A stretch of DNA of 64,000 nucleotides from Pseudeuparius sepicola (Eukaryota > Arthropoda > Insecta > Coleoptera > Anthribidae). Both the position numbers and the translations under genes were made by a program. Each line of letters opens with the position of its first letter. The first letter of the stretch is position 1. The notes below the pieces were generated by a model. It was not told the origin of the DNA. It made no database searches and saw nothing but the letters and a program-made list of their open reading frames with translations. The stretch lies in NCBI GenBank assembly GCA_963920635.1, contig OY987307.1, forward strand, positions 6,076,001 through 6,140,000. Direction: 5' to 3'. Below, piece after piece: positions 52,201-61,191 of the stretch.

Positions 52201-53721
52201 GAATCTGTCATCATACCCTGGTAGGGCTGCTGATGGGGAAGCGGTCGCCGGCTCCAAGTTTATGGGCGGCCCGTATGCGTCTAGTTCCTCGAGCTCCATC
52301 GGGACAGGGGGGCTGTCAATCGGCGAAAGTAACCTTGGTACCTGGTAGCTCTGCTGTATTTGGGCGAGGTCGAGTCCGTCGTCGTCCTCGGTGGGTGTGT
52401 TGCCGTCCTTCCGTGTGAAGGTGTGAGGTTGCTGTAGTTGATCCCCAAAGTACCATACGTCTCGGCGCAAATGGAGCAATATGTCTGCGTTCCATATGAA
52501 GTCGACGCCCAAGAGGGTATGGTTAGTGGTGGCGTCCGGCAGGATAATGAGCGTGGTCGGGATGATCCTACCTTCGAGATGGATGTCTACGTGAGTTACT
52601 AGGATGACCTGGTCCTTGGGCTCTCCGTCGGCCAGTGTTATGGTTGACCGAGTTGGTTGGAAGCGGTACTGCTTCTGTACCAAGAGGAGGTACAAGGCGT
52701 AACTGGCGACACTCACTCGAGCTCCTGAGTCGACGTAGGCGGTTCCCGATATCCCTCCGATGCTGATATCCAGGGCCGGTCGTTCCCTTAACGTCATGGG
52801 CTTCTGGAATTCGATGGCGCAGAAGCTGAGTGGGGGGGATGACGCGGTCTTGCTGCAATTTGGGCATTTGCTGCGGATGACCCCGGGGGCGTTGCATCCA
52901 TAACAGAAGATACCTGTTGCTCCTGTGGGCGTCTTCGTAGGGGTAGGTTCGGTTTTTGCTGGTTCCGGATCCTGTTCCTTCTTCTTCTTCCGGCATTCCA
53001 AGGCGGTGTGTCCGAACCTCCGGCAATAGCTGCAGCGGGTACGGTTGGTCGGATCCTGCCTCTGGTTGCTGGTAGATGGCTTGTTTTCCTTGCTTGGTTG
53101 CTCATCTTCGTAAGCTTCTTCGGCTGCTTGAGCCCGCCGCAGGAGGGCATCGAACGTGGCCGCTTCTTCACGGGGAACTTTGGAGCGGATTCGTGGGTGT
53201 AATAACCCGTAGATCAGGTTTATCTGCTGTTCCTCCGTGTGAGTGTTGGCCGGTAGTTCCGCGAGGAGGGCTCTCTTGTGACACAGGAAAGTAGCGGTCG
53301 GTGTCCGGGTGTCCTGGCGGTGTAAGAACAAGTCCATGTATACCTTGTGTGCCGGTCGTGCTGGGGCGAAAGCTGCCTTGATGAGCCGAACGGCGTCATT
53401 CCAAGTTGTGGCGGTGTCTTTCACCCCTTGCCACCAGGTGCTTGCAATTCCTTGTAGTAGCAGTGGGAGTCCTTCTAGGGCCTTCGCGTCGGAGATTCCT
53501 TCACATCGTTTGTAGATGGTGGTGACCGTGAGGAATTCTTCTACCTGTTGAATTATTCGGGAGCCGTCGTACCGCGCGGTACACTGAGTGAAGCTCCCTT
53601 CTCGTTGCGGCAGTTCTCTGGACGCGGCTACGGCGTCCAACAGCCGCTTGAACTGTTCTTCTGAGAGGGTCGTCATGTCGGCGTGTGGCTGCTGCTGGTT
53701 GGCGGCTGAACGGGTTTTCAT
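49129..53721 (-). CDS. Gag-Pol polyprotein of the Gypsy element
   Basis: A 1530-aa uninterrupted ORF. Gag occupies residues about 1-300, with an Arc-like capsid region (LPLLLQGIASTWWQGVK at about 86-102). A CCHC knuckle (CSYCRRFGHTALEC) lies at 230-243 and a second Cys cluster near 273. The aspartic protease has DSGA at 331-334. Reverse transcriptase spans about 610-790 with RMPFGLRNAP and YLDD at 755-758. RNase H has RTDASG near 902. Integrase has an HHCC zinc module at about 1120-1155 and catalytic residues near Asp1182, Asp1242 and Glu1277. Gag and Pol are in one frame without a shift. No env follows. All active-site motifs are intact, so the element may be competent. Confidence 0.97.
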   Translation of the reverse strand: MKTRSAANQQQPHADMTTLSEEQFKRLLDAVAASRELPQREGSFTQCTARYDGSRIIQQVEEFLTVTTIYKRCEGISDAKALEGLPLLLQGIASTWWQGVKDTATTWNDAVRLIKAAFAPARPAHKVYMDLFLHRQDTRTPTATFLCHKRALLAELPANTHTEEQQINLIYGLLHPRIRSKVPREEAATFDALLRRAQAAEEAYEDEQPSKENKPSTSNQRQDPTNRTRCSYCRRFGHTALECRKKKKEQDPEPAKTEPTPTKTPTGATGIFCYGCNAPGVIRSKCPNCSKTASSPPLSFCAIEFQKPMTLRERPALDISIGGISGTAYVDSGARVSVASYALYLLLVQKQYRFQPTRSTITLADGEPKDQVILVTHVDIHLEGRIIPTTLIILPDATTNHTLLGVDFIWNADILLHLRRDVWYFGDQLQQPHTFTRKDGNTPTEDDDGLDLAQIQQSYQVPRLLSPIDSPPVPMELEELDAYGPPINLEPATASPSAALPGYDDRFIPHLRRSAWWAVHSYQGPSPPAQIPTLEERRVARLTNTLDLASLDVELRLDEASHLQEEQRDLLQALLRESQDLFKDQGDPTPLIEHTIETGDAPPVASPPYRLSPQKKEVLRHQIQEMLAQGVIEECESAWASPVVLVPKPDGSTRVCIDYRKLNAVTKPDVYPLPRIDDLLHAANCTPYMTTLDLRAGYWQIPVRAEDRDKTAFISPLGLYRFRRMPFGLRNAPATFQRFMDHFQSGLRDIRVLAYLDDLILLSASFSGHLTELRSVFDRLRRFRFRLNRQKCHFCCSQIKYLGHLLTLDGIRPDPSKVEAIQNMAPPRNLRQLLSFVQTCSWFRRFIPHFADVARPLTRLTRKNAPWQWGEDEEKAYRQLKTVLTTEPILRQANTSEPFTLRTDASGYAIGAVLLQGEAPQDHPIEYASRLLTPAERNYTTTEREALAIVWSIHKFRGYIEESTVIVITDHQALKWLMTLKSPSGRLARWSLQLQPYDLRIKHIPGKANVVADLLSRPPCQEITSPCDVCTLTVDIPSQSPRELRDEQLKDPELRKIMDAFSTNEDEEVARWTSRGYLIAQGILYRYDQDQDQEDAQLVVPLQMRPVILQENHDAPTAGHYGAERTIHRIATKYYWPGMRRAITQYVQNCLSCQRYKATNLKPAGLFQTPPMRQRFEVMAIDLFGPLPTSAEGYRWVLIVEDTASRWVELFPLAKATAQACAWTLVDEVILRFGCPRRLISDNGPQFTSAVLQKITHCLGIHQNLTPVYHPAANPVERRNRELKTQLAIQVDQDHATWPQRLAPIRFAMNSALCESTGYTPAYLTFGREMNTFQDATRDLRAIVSQENFVPEATPRLQRLADAFNQARERHERKQDSRKTRSDPKRRPTPTYSPGTQVLVATHWLSQQSAQFSSKLAPRRDGPYVILKKVGPTSYEVGDPSTDPPQPVGKYHASALQLLRTDGDTSPTPVRPIRKRGRPRKQPQPSPGSSAGTAGESRGGDCNTTNHLPGSSTMTARVSTRGRRHSSLPG

Positions 53722-54059
53722 GCAGGTTTGTCCTGGCAGCGGTCCTCCGGGTGCTTAGGTACGTAGGTGGTGGGCGAGTTCTACCAATTCGATGGCTGAC
53801 AGTGGTGGTGCGGGATCTGACCTCAGGTAGCGGAAGTAACGATGTAAGCACACTCCCGTAAACACTAGGATGCTGATGAGTATTAGGATGACCCGCCACA
53901 TGGGGTTTTCCTGTGCTCTCCGTGTGGGTGGTAGTGATGCTGTAGTTTCGTCACTTGCCTGTGTCAGCTACGAAGGTTGGCTTCTTGTCGTCACTTCTGG
54001 CTGGGCTTTTCTTCGGCTGTCTGGTTGGTGTAGTTCGGGCCACTACGTTGGGCGCCACT

Positions 54060-54632
54060 TGTAACTCTCTCTTCTCGTGTATCTGGGTGTCCGTTCCTCG
54101 AATGAAATTAATTCACACAGGTTAAGGTATTTATTGGCACTTCCGATAACAGGTGAGTTAGTTAAATAATAATACAATAAGAGATGGCCACGATGTGAAG
54201 AACTTGCCGCGGTTCGGCCGGGCCGTAGGGCGCCGGGCAGCGAAGGGGTGTTGATCGCACTGTTCTACTGGCTCGGGTCCGGGCAGAGTTCCCAAGGGGG
54301 GAAAGCAGAGCCTGAAGCGCCGGGGCAGCAGAGGTCTCGAGTCCAGTCAATGTTCCAAGGGTGGAAGGCTGTTGACTGAAGAAGCTCGAGAGCGACTTGC
54401 TCCTTGAGGGCTGGCTGGCTCTTCTTATACCCGTCGGCGCTGGCCGGACGGATCGATGCGGGGGTGGAGTCTCGGCCGGGTCGCGTAGACGGCGGTACCG
54501 ACCGGCGCGCCCTCGCGAGGGGTAGTACGGAGCGCTTTCGTACTACCCGGGGAGCGAGGAGTGGCGGCGTCCGCGCGTTGAGACACGGGCGGTCATGGTG
54601 CTGGATCCAGGAAGGTGGTTGGTTGTGTTACA
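54060..54632 (-). repeat. 5' LTR of the Gypsy element
   Basis: 573 bp; the promoter-side LTR for the minus-strand element. The leader to the Gag-Pol ATG (53721) is 338 nt. Confidence 0.95.
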
Positions 54633-55615
54633 AGGTTGGATAAAGGTCTGTTGGGTGGCTTCATTAGTTTTTTTGTTTCTTTAAAAAAAGACCGAAACCA
54701 CGCCTAGTTTTCCGCAAATAGAGTCCAGAACCGATGATCTTCGTAGCTTGCTTTCCATTCCCCATCAGCTTTTTTGTATTATTTACGTCAATTATAGTTT
54801 TAGCTATACTGCTAGCACCTCCGGCTATTGATCCAAGGGCACTCAGACCAGCTAGTACCTATAGGCAAAAGCGGAAGAAAACCTCCTTTCTTTTCTTCGA
54901 AGGGAATAATTCTAGGTATTTTTAATTTACCTTTTCCACCAATTTTTTTAATTTGAACTCGTGCAGCCCTCACTGCCGCTAAAGACGATTTTTTTAATTT
55001 TTTTAGATCATTCAACTCATTGGTAGTATGGGATTTTTTTAGGGCTTTTTCAACCTTCTTTACAATGTCTCTTCTAAATGAAAATGGACGTTTCATACCC
55101 ATGCCCAATTTCCTTTTAACCTTCATTGCAGTCGTAATAAGCCAAGCGGCTGTCTTTTCACCAAATTTAGCGTCTCTCGATTTGACTCTGTCCCAAGCAC
55201 GATTTTCTAGTTCCCAATCAGCCTTGTGTCGTTCTTCTAGAGATTTGCTTTTACTGTAAGCAATATCATGAATTCTACAGGCTGAATCAACTTTATTTAT
55301 ACCAGAATCACCTCTAGAAAGACGTTTTTCTAACTTTGTACCGGGACCACAATACTGGTAACCAGGAAGATGTAACTCAACCGGTAATTTGTCAATTAAT
55401 GTGTTTACCAACCCGCTCCCTTTGACAAGCAGCATTAGATTGACTCAAGTTTATTCAATCACTCCCTCTTATATAGGTTAAAAAAAAACAACATACAAAC
55501 AAATAATATTTTTATTTTCACAATTTTACATTTCTAAACTTTTTATTTATCTCGTACATAGTAACCATCGTTTTCAGCTTTTTCAATTCCTCCACATGAC
55601 TTCGCAGTCTGTCGT

Positions 55616-55909
55616 TCATTCTTCAGAAAAAATAATATTAGTCGATTTGCCGACAGGGCCCAAGCTGGTTAAAAAGTACCTTTTGTTGTCACCATTCAAA
55701 CTGTCAATTCGTTCTTGAGTTAGTTCATCCGTAAACCGCTGGGGCAGAATGGTCTTGAAGTCTGCAAACTCCACAACCACCTTCTCTCCAAACTTAGTAC
55801 TTATTCTCTTAAAACTCTGAATCTCAAATTTTTCATTTACTTCAAAATCTCGAACGTTCACCAGATTTTTTAACAACAAATTCTTGTTTAAATTATTTAA
55901 GAAGGACAT
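55616..55909 (-). CDS. Small conserved TIR-proximal protein (element C)
   Basis: 97 aa from ATG 55909 (MSFLNNLNKNLLLKN), chosen because the TATA-like CTATATAGG at about 55949-55957 lies 40 bp upstream and the start aligns with its homologue at 33220; the open frame extends to 55990. It shares TKFGEK, DFKTILPQRFT and GPVGKSTNI with the element A copy. In both elements it reads inward from the terminal repeat. An OB-fold single-strand-binding role is possible but unproven. Confidence 0.65.
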   Translation of the reverse strand: MSFLNNLNKNLLLKNLVNVRDFEVNEKFEIQSFKRISTKFGEKVVVEFADFKTILPQRFTDELTQERIDSLNGDNKRYFLTSLGPVGKSTNIIFSEE

Positions 55910-55989
55910 GTTTGCTGCACTGGTGCTCTTAGTTGAACCACACGCACCTATATAGCTATTCTTGGAGTGGGGGAGCTCTCCCACCACCA

Positions 55990-56059
55990 AAACCCTATGA
56001 GAGTTCTAAGCCAGACAAGTCTGACAGGTTTGGCTTAGAACTCTCTTTGTCTTACTACT
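55990..56059 (-). repeat. Terminal hairpin of element C
   Basis: CCCTATGAGAGTTCTAAGCC and its partner GGCTTAGAACTCTC form a hairpin. TTTGTCTTACTACT then ends at 56059. The layout (ACCCTAT, stem, CTTT..CTTACTACT end) matches element A's TIR although the sequence is diverged. I take 56059 as the outer end of element C. The opposite end was not found. Confidence 0.6.
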
Positions 56060-57302
56060 GACGGGTATAAATTCGGCGCCAGACAAGAGCTGAACATCAG
56101 TGGCATCGGCTTCTTAGTCACCACTAGATCCTCGACTACTCCCCTGTGGAGACCAAGGCATCGGCGTGTTGGCCACCGGGGTCGAAACAGGTGGAGTTCC
56201 CCCTAGTTAGCTGCAAGGGCATAGGCGTGTTCGTGACCCTTGGAGCGCTGGGGTAGTTGAGGGTCGAAAGGTGTTCCGAGAAGTCCGGTACCCAGGATCC
56301 GCGGCCCGCTCGTCGTAGGTCCGAACGGTCGCGAAAAGCCTGCCTCCCTCGCCCGTCCGAGTCGCCGCCCTGATCGCCGGGATGCGTGTCCTAAGAGTCA
56401 TACTGTGAGTCGTCTGAATAAAACCATGTTTTTATAATTAATAATAATCCCGGGATTACCTACGTCCAGCATCCACTGCCAGTCGTCCCCCTCAAAGATC
56501 TCCGGCAAGTCGCGAGGGACAACAGGGTTCTCTCGCGGCACACACAGGGCATTCCCAGCTCGGTGTGACAATATTCCTACCTGTTTTATGAAAAATGTCC
56601 CAAACACCTTGTAACGGTCACTTTGAACAACTGGCTTCTGCAGCCATGATCAAATAACAGTGTTGCCACAGCACTATTAATTAGACAAAAGTCAGTAGTT
56701 TCTCAACATTATAAAATAAAAATATCTAAATTTACGGATCATTAGTAACAGAGTTTTAAAGATGAAGTGGCCAATAACTGTTCAAGGGCCAACTACTGTA
56801 TAGTTTGTAGCGTACCTTTATCTCAGGGTTGCTTGGATGGGTTTCGACAGGGCTTTTCGACCCCAAAAAAGGCACCAATGGCTCTTTAATCACAGTCTCT
56901 ACAGGTACAAAATGGCGGATGGTTTCACATGCCGGCGTGGAATTCTAAACGATAGACCAAAAAGACAAACCAATTACACAAGCACCTTTTTAAAATATAC
57001 CCTAGCTTACCTAAACGACAGACCAGGCACCCTCGGCCTCAAGAGCGAAGCTTGATACAAGGGGAAAAACCTCAGGTTCTGCCGCTAGTTTGCCCGTGCA
57101 TGGTCGCGACGTCGGTACCAGAAAAGAACTTTCTGGTCGTCGGCTGGCAAAATCGCGGGATACGGAGTGACTGCGCCGCACTGACCACGTTATATTTATG
57201 AAGGACACGCATTGTTTTTAAATCCGTTGAGTGGTGGTAGCGCTCCGGTCTGATAGAGGGCGTGGCCCATTCCAATAATGTAGAGTTGCCTAACTAAAGT
57301 CT
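56060..57302. other. GC-richer stretch, possible LTR-like unit
   Basis: GGGTATAAATTCGGCG at about 56063 and a GAATAAAACC polyadenylation-like signal at about 56417 bracket about 350 bp of GC-rich sequence, as in an LTR or a short transcript. No paired copy or coding frame is visible. Bases 56640-57302 show only short ORFs. Confidence 0.3.
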
Positions 57303-58305
57303 CAGCAACAAGCAATAGGGTACTTGACGACATTTTACAAACTCGATAAAACAGTTCCTGGACACTTCCCTAAGACCCTACGATTATTTAAAAAATATAT
57401 ATTTAAGTAATTAGCAAGTTTTTAGACTTTCTTCGAAATTTGGCGGGAAAGCACTTATGACGTCACAAGTGTTTTAAAAAGGCAATTTGGCAACATAGCG
57501 ATAACACTGAAGTGTTCTGAGACATAACCTTATTCGGCAGTGAAAGTTGCAAGGAAAGTTAAAATTTCAAAATTCTAACCTTAAACTCCCAGACTTAGGA
57601 TGCCCCTTGAAACAACATTTAGTCAAGAAGTGTTTTTTTTTCGTAAATACCTATTCAATCGTTTTTCTGCAAATTTTTTTTTACTAGGTTGGGCCTAAAG
57701 TCCGGAATTCGGGCTCAGTACTTCTAAGCACTATGACGCCTTTATAAACGCGCCTTCCAATTTCGGCAAATTACGGATTGTCCTTTCAGGGTCCATGATA
57801 CCTTACCTTACACATCTAACAAAACGATAACTAGGTCCGCAAACAATATATAATAGTAAATGTCAATAACAAACTATAATTAATCGCACAGATATTATCT
57901 ACTAATGTTTTGATTTAGCGAGATACGGAATGACAGTTGGCATCATGGGATGTCATCTGCCGATCAGAAAACCATATGTGTTAGATAACATGTGGATAAA
58001 TGAATATGATTAGATGCCTAGGTGGGCGGGTAACGTTGCCACATACGCGATTATTTCCCCCATTATTGATACCTGAATATTTATAGTATGTTCCGTGTAC
58101 AGATATTTTAACTAAAGTGTTACGTGACAGAGATGATGGATATAGTTTCCAGCGTGTGCAGCATAAACAGGCACCATTTTGCTATAGAGAAGTCAATATA
58201 CGAAACATATTCGTAATAAAAAGTCTTTATGTGACAAAATTTGTGTGTGCATTTGCGTTAGTTAAAGCTCAAAGGTTGCAATTCATCAAGTAACAGATAT
58301 TCATA
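57303..58305 (-). repeat. ~1-kb dispersed repeat (copy 2, inverted)
   Basis: Imperfect reverse complement of 41478-42558. The two copies lie on opposite sides of element C. No coding capacity. Confidence 0.8.
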
Positions 58306-58636
58306 CTGCCGCACTAAGCCCAAAGGGGGTAAGTGTGTCTAACAACAATTTGAGTTATGGACACTTTTGTGTTTATTTTAATCCCACACCTATGGTAACA
58401 AATTCTTTAATACAATACATGTATATATACATTATTGTCCTTGTTGTTTTGATTTTGAATAAAAAAATTGAATAAAACGTTTTTTTTATACAAAAAACTG
58501 CAGATACCCCTTTTAGGGTTAGCAAAATTGTGATTGTTGCTATGCTAGAAAGCAGTAACTACAAAATGTCAGAAAAACTGCCTGTTTATTCGTAAAATAA
58601 AAGTAATGCTTATGCTATTTATAACAAAAATTAGTC

Positions 58637-60964
58637 TCATTCATTTTCTTTTTCTGGAGATTGTACAATAGGTATGTCTTGCCAAAATTCCAACCTATTT
58701 CTAGGCATAACAGAGTTATCAGATTCTAAAAGCTTCGTGATTATATTATTACGCCTTTCCGAAGTTATTCCGCGATTACTGTTCTTTTGTTTTGGATGTT
58801 GAATGCCAGATTTCATGACTCTAGCGTTCAAAAAATTTAGTGGAAGCCGGTCCCCGTCAAAGTCTTTTCTATAAAATAACTGCATCGAACCTCTTTCAGC
58901 TTGCACTTGAACCATATCATGAATATATGGTCTTTCACTGTGATTTTTATTAATTTTGTGGGTCGATGAAAAGTCTTTCCAGTCAAAAAAATCGCGCAGC
59001 TCCATTTCCAAAACATCTACTTTTCCTGAGTTAGCTTGTTGAACAGCGCATTTAAACTCGGAAAAATCGTATACCTTTCTCGCCTTTTTCAATGATTTTT
59101 CCACTTGATGATGGAAGGAATCCGCGCTCATGAATGTGTGCCCGGGTTCTAAGTAATTTATTTGTATCAAATCTGCCGAGACGTATGTTGAGTTCACTAC
59201 ATAAACTAGAAACGTAAAGAAAGCCCAATTCTTGTTTTGCGATGTACAATTGTCTACCCACAAAATTATCTGTTTCGCATCACGCTGAGAGACTAAAAAC
59301 TTATAGAATGTGCTAATGATATCTTCTTTTTTTCTACCTTGAATAGCTTCGTGCCAAATTGCAGCAAAGGGTCTTAATCTTTTTTGTTTCTTCCCTACTG
59401 GAACGAAGCTCTCGTTGTAGGCAATTAAACGTTGTATAAAGATGACCGATTTGAACATTTCACACCTTGGTATCATGATTACCTTCTCTAGGTCAACAGA
59501 AAATATCACTTCACCTTCTACTGGGTCTTTATTTGCATGTTCCTTGTATTTCTTTCTTGCTGTTTCTGCCTTTTTAATGTGAACGGACCACTTCTTGCAA
59601 TCTTCACAATCATCTTGCATATTTTTCTCGGAATGTGGGTGAATTTTAAAGTGTTCACACGATTCACATTCCTCGTGTCCCAGTTTTACAAAAGATATAT
59701 TTAACTTCTTTACAACTGATCGATATAAATCATAGGAACACGTAAAATGGGGATTTTTATTTTGGAAGTCAGTGAACATATCTTTTATACTCAAATCACT
59801 AGGCAAGTAACGGCGATTGGGTGCATGTTCCCTGCGATAATGCGAAACGCAGGGTTTGAATGACTCAATGTGTTTCTCAATTACAGTATGGTCTACTTTA
59901 TTATGGGGTATTCTTCCTCTTCTACCATTTGGTTTCGGGATAACCAAAGACTTTTGAGATTTACAAAACTGTTGCAGAATTTTATCATTATTTTTGTGAT
60001 AGCCAAGTGTTGTGAGAAAAAAAGTCTTACATACACTTTCAGATCTTCCATGCTGGTTTTTTAAAAAATATTTAATCGTACAAGACCTTCGGGATTCATC
60101 CCCAACGGTTTTACGTTTTACATCTGACCTACTAATACATGATAGCATAAAACTTTTTCGGTTCGGGTGATCCAATGACCAAAACTGGTTATTAATGTCT
60201 TGTCTTCTCTCTTCGTTTAGCAGTGAGGTACATTTTTTCTTACATACTTCTCCGCATCCACGTTTAACAGTATGAGATTTTCTAAATTTGCTCTGTCGTA
60301 TCTTATTCCTTTCTTGAACTGTATATTTAAACTTTCGACGTTTCCGATCTTCTTGTGTTTTAGTTATGTTAGTGGCAACTTCATTTTCATCCAGCTCATC
60401 AAAATTTTCAATTGCTACTTCAACGTGTTCATTTTCTGAAGACATATTTTCTGGGATACTTTCTTCATTTTTTTCTTTATTATCTGGCCTCGTTTCTTCA
60501 ACTTTTTCCGTATCTTCAGGAAAAATTCCCTCTTCGATTTCCATCTCCATTTTATCTGCTTCCAGCAAATTGGTATCTAAGTCAACAGCTTCTAACTCTG
60601 AGTTCATGAGTAACTCGTCCTCAAGGACTTTCTCTATTGTTATGTTGCTGATATCTTCTCTAACAAGGCTGTTTTCAATTTCAAACTCGGATATTATACT
60701 GGATTTTGCGTTTTCATTTGTGTTTTTTGAGAAAATAATATGTGTGCTGTTGTTGGCTAGCTCATCTTCTGTTGTATTGTTCCCAGTTTCTATATCCTGA
60801 TTGTCAAAAATAATTTCCGCAGTATCTATGGTATTTTGCCAGTCAGTACTAAAAGATGACGTTGGATTTTCCGGATCGTGATTTTCATTACAACATAAGG
60901 TAGCTGAATCCTTCGACGTAGACGCAAGTACCATTTCAATCATTTTCTTTGATCTACTGCTCAT
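58637..60964 (-). CDS. DUF7869-like, probably transposon-derived protein
   Basis: The open frame runs from 61081, but ATG 60964 (MSSRSKKMIEM) is preferred because CTTTCAG, a good 3' splice site, ends directly before it; 775 aa result. Residues about 1-190 are acidic and disordered, followed by a basic patch. There is a Cys-rich segment (HEECESCEHFKIHPH..CEDC) near the centre. Then come blocks I associate with DUF7869 proteins: FSVDLEKV, IPRCEMFKSVIF, LWVDNCTSQNKNW and GHTFMSADSFHHQVE. Acidic residues in these blocks (D in SVDLE, D in VDNC, D in SADSF) could form a DDE/D-type catalytic triad. The frame is intact. It could be a transposase or a domesticated derivative. Confidence 0.6.
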   Translation of the reverse strand: MSSRSKKMIEMVLASTSKDSATLCCNENHDPENPTSSFSTDWQNTIDTAEIIFDNQDIETGNNTTEDELANNSTHIIFSKNTNENAKSSIISEFEIENSLVREDISNITIEKVLEDELLMNSELEAVDLDTNLLEADKMEMEIEEGIFPEDTEKVEETRPDNKEKNEESIPENMSSENEHVEVAIENFDELDENEVATNITKTQEDRKRRKFKYTVQERNKIRQSKFRKSHTVKRGCGEVCKKKCTSLLNEERRQDINNQFWSLDHPNRKSFMLSCISRSDVKRKTVGDESRRSCTIKYFLKNQHGRSESVCKTFFLTTLGYHKNNDKILQQFCKSQKSLVIPKPNGRRGRIPHNKVDHTVIEKHIESFKPCVSHYRREHAPNRRYLPSDLSIKDMFTDFQNKNPHFTCSYDLYRSVVKKLNISFVKLGHEECESCEHFKIHPHSEKNMQDDCEDCKKWSVHIKKAETARKKYKEHANKDPVEGEVIFSVDLEKVIMIPRCEMFKSVIFIQRLIAYNESFVPVGKKQKRLRPFAAIWHEAIQGRKKEDIISTFYKFLVSQRDAKQIILWVDNCTSQNKNWAFFTFLVYVVNSTYVSADLIQINYLEPGHTFMSADSFHHQVEKSLKKARKVYDFSEFKCAVQQANSGKVDVLEMELRDFFDWKDFSSTHKINKNHSERPYIHDMVQVQAERGSMQLFYRKDFDGDRLPLNFLNARVMKSGIQHPKQKNSNRGITSERRNNIITKLLESDNSVMPRNRLEFWQDIPIVQSPEKENE

Positions 60965-61167
60965 CCTGAAAGAGAATATCAGCTTTCTAGAAAAAAAAGG
61001 CGTATCTAGGGAAACATCATATGGGATATGTGGTAGGTATTTAAAATATGAATATTTGTGATTTATTATTGCAAAAAACATAATTTTAAAAATGACAGCT
61101 TACAAACTGTTTAGGCATTCATTTTCAGGAGTCAGGGCACTGCTATAAACTAATACACCCTATGGAT

Positions 61168-61191
61168 GTCTATTATTATTATTATTATTAT
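61168..61191. repeat. TAA/ATT microsatellite at a non-LTR insertion site
   Basis: About seven ATT units stand immediately against the 3' end of the Dong/R4-like element. Confidence 0.9.

Larger units (their letters stand above)
48646..54632 (-). mobile_element. Ty3/Gypsy LTR retrotransposon, apparently full length and young
   Basis: 5987 bp in the minus direction. The LTRs are 573 bp each with TGTAAC...GTTACA ends, and AGGT duplications lie at 48642-48645 and 54633-54636. Reading the two LTRs side by side I find no difference. The primer-binding site (TGGCGCCCAACG, minus strand, 54057-54046), polypurine tract (AGAGGGGGAGAC, just before the 3' LTR) and a single Gag-Pol ORF are all in place. 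It is GC-rich compared with its surroundings, a sign of recent arrival. Confidence 0.97.
48314..55435 (-). pseudogene. PLA2-protease gene of element C, split by a Gypsy insertion
   Basis: The 5' part (about 54637-55435) begins at ATG 55435. It contains the calcium loop YCGPGT, the CRIHD catalytic pair and the basic and hydrophobic middle, with one frame change near 54840-54900. The 3' part (48314 to 48645) holds the adenain-type domain: HWVAYRKRG, YFDSFG and NCGNLCL with its catalytic Cys. The 5987-bp retrotransposon sits between the hydrophobic and protease parts, flanked by AGGT. CTATATAAG about 40 bp upstream of ATG 55435 is a likely TATA box. Same domain order as 10336-11475, confirming the fusion. 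Non-functional. Confidence 0.88.

Noticed and set aside
49656..54064. Many ORFs of 60-150 codons on both strands in the Gypsy element
   Set aside because: All overlap the 1530-aa Gag-Pol frame in a GC-rich region and have no independent support.
60366..60800. Plus-strand Ser/Phe-rich ORF
   Set aside because: Antisense of the acidic Glu/Asn-rich part of the DUF7869-like gene; its composition is a shadow.
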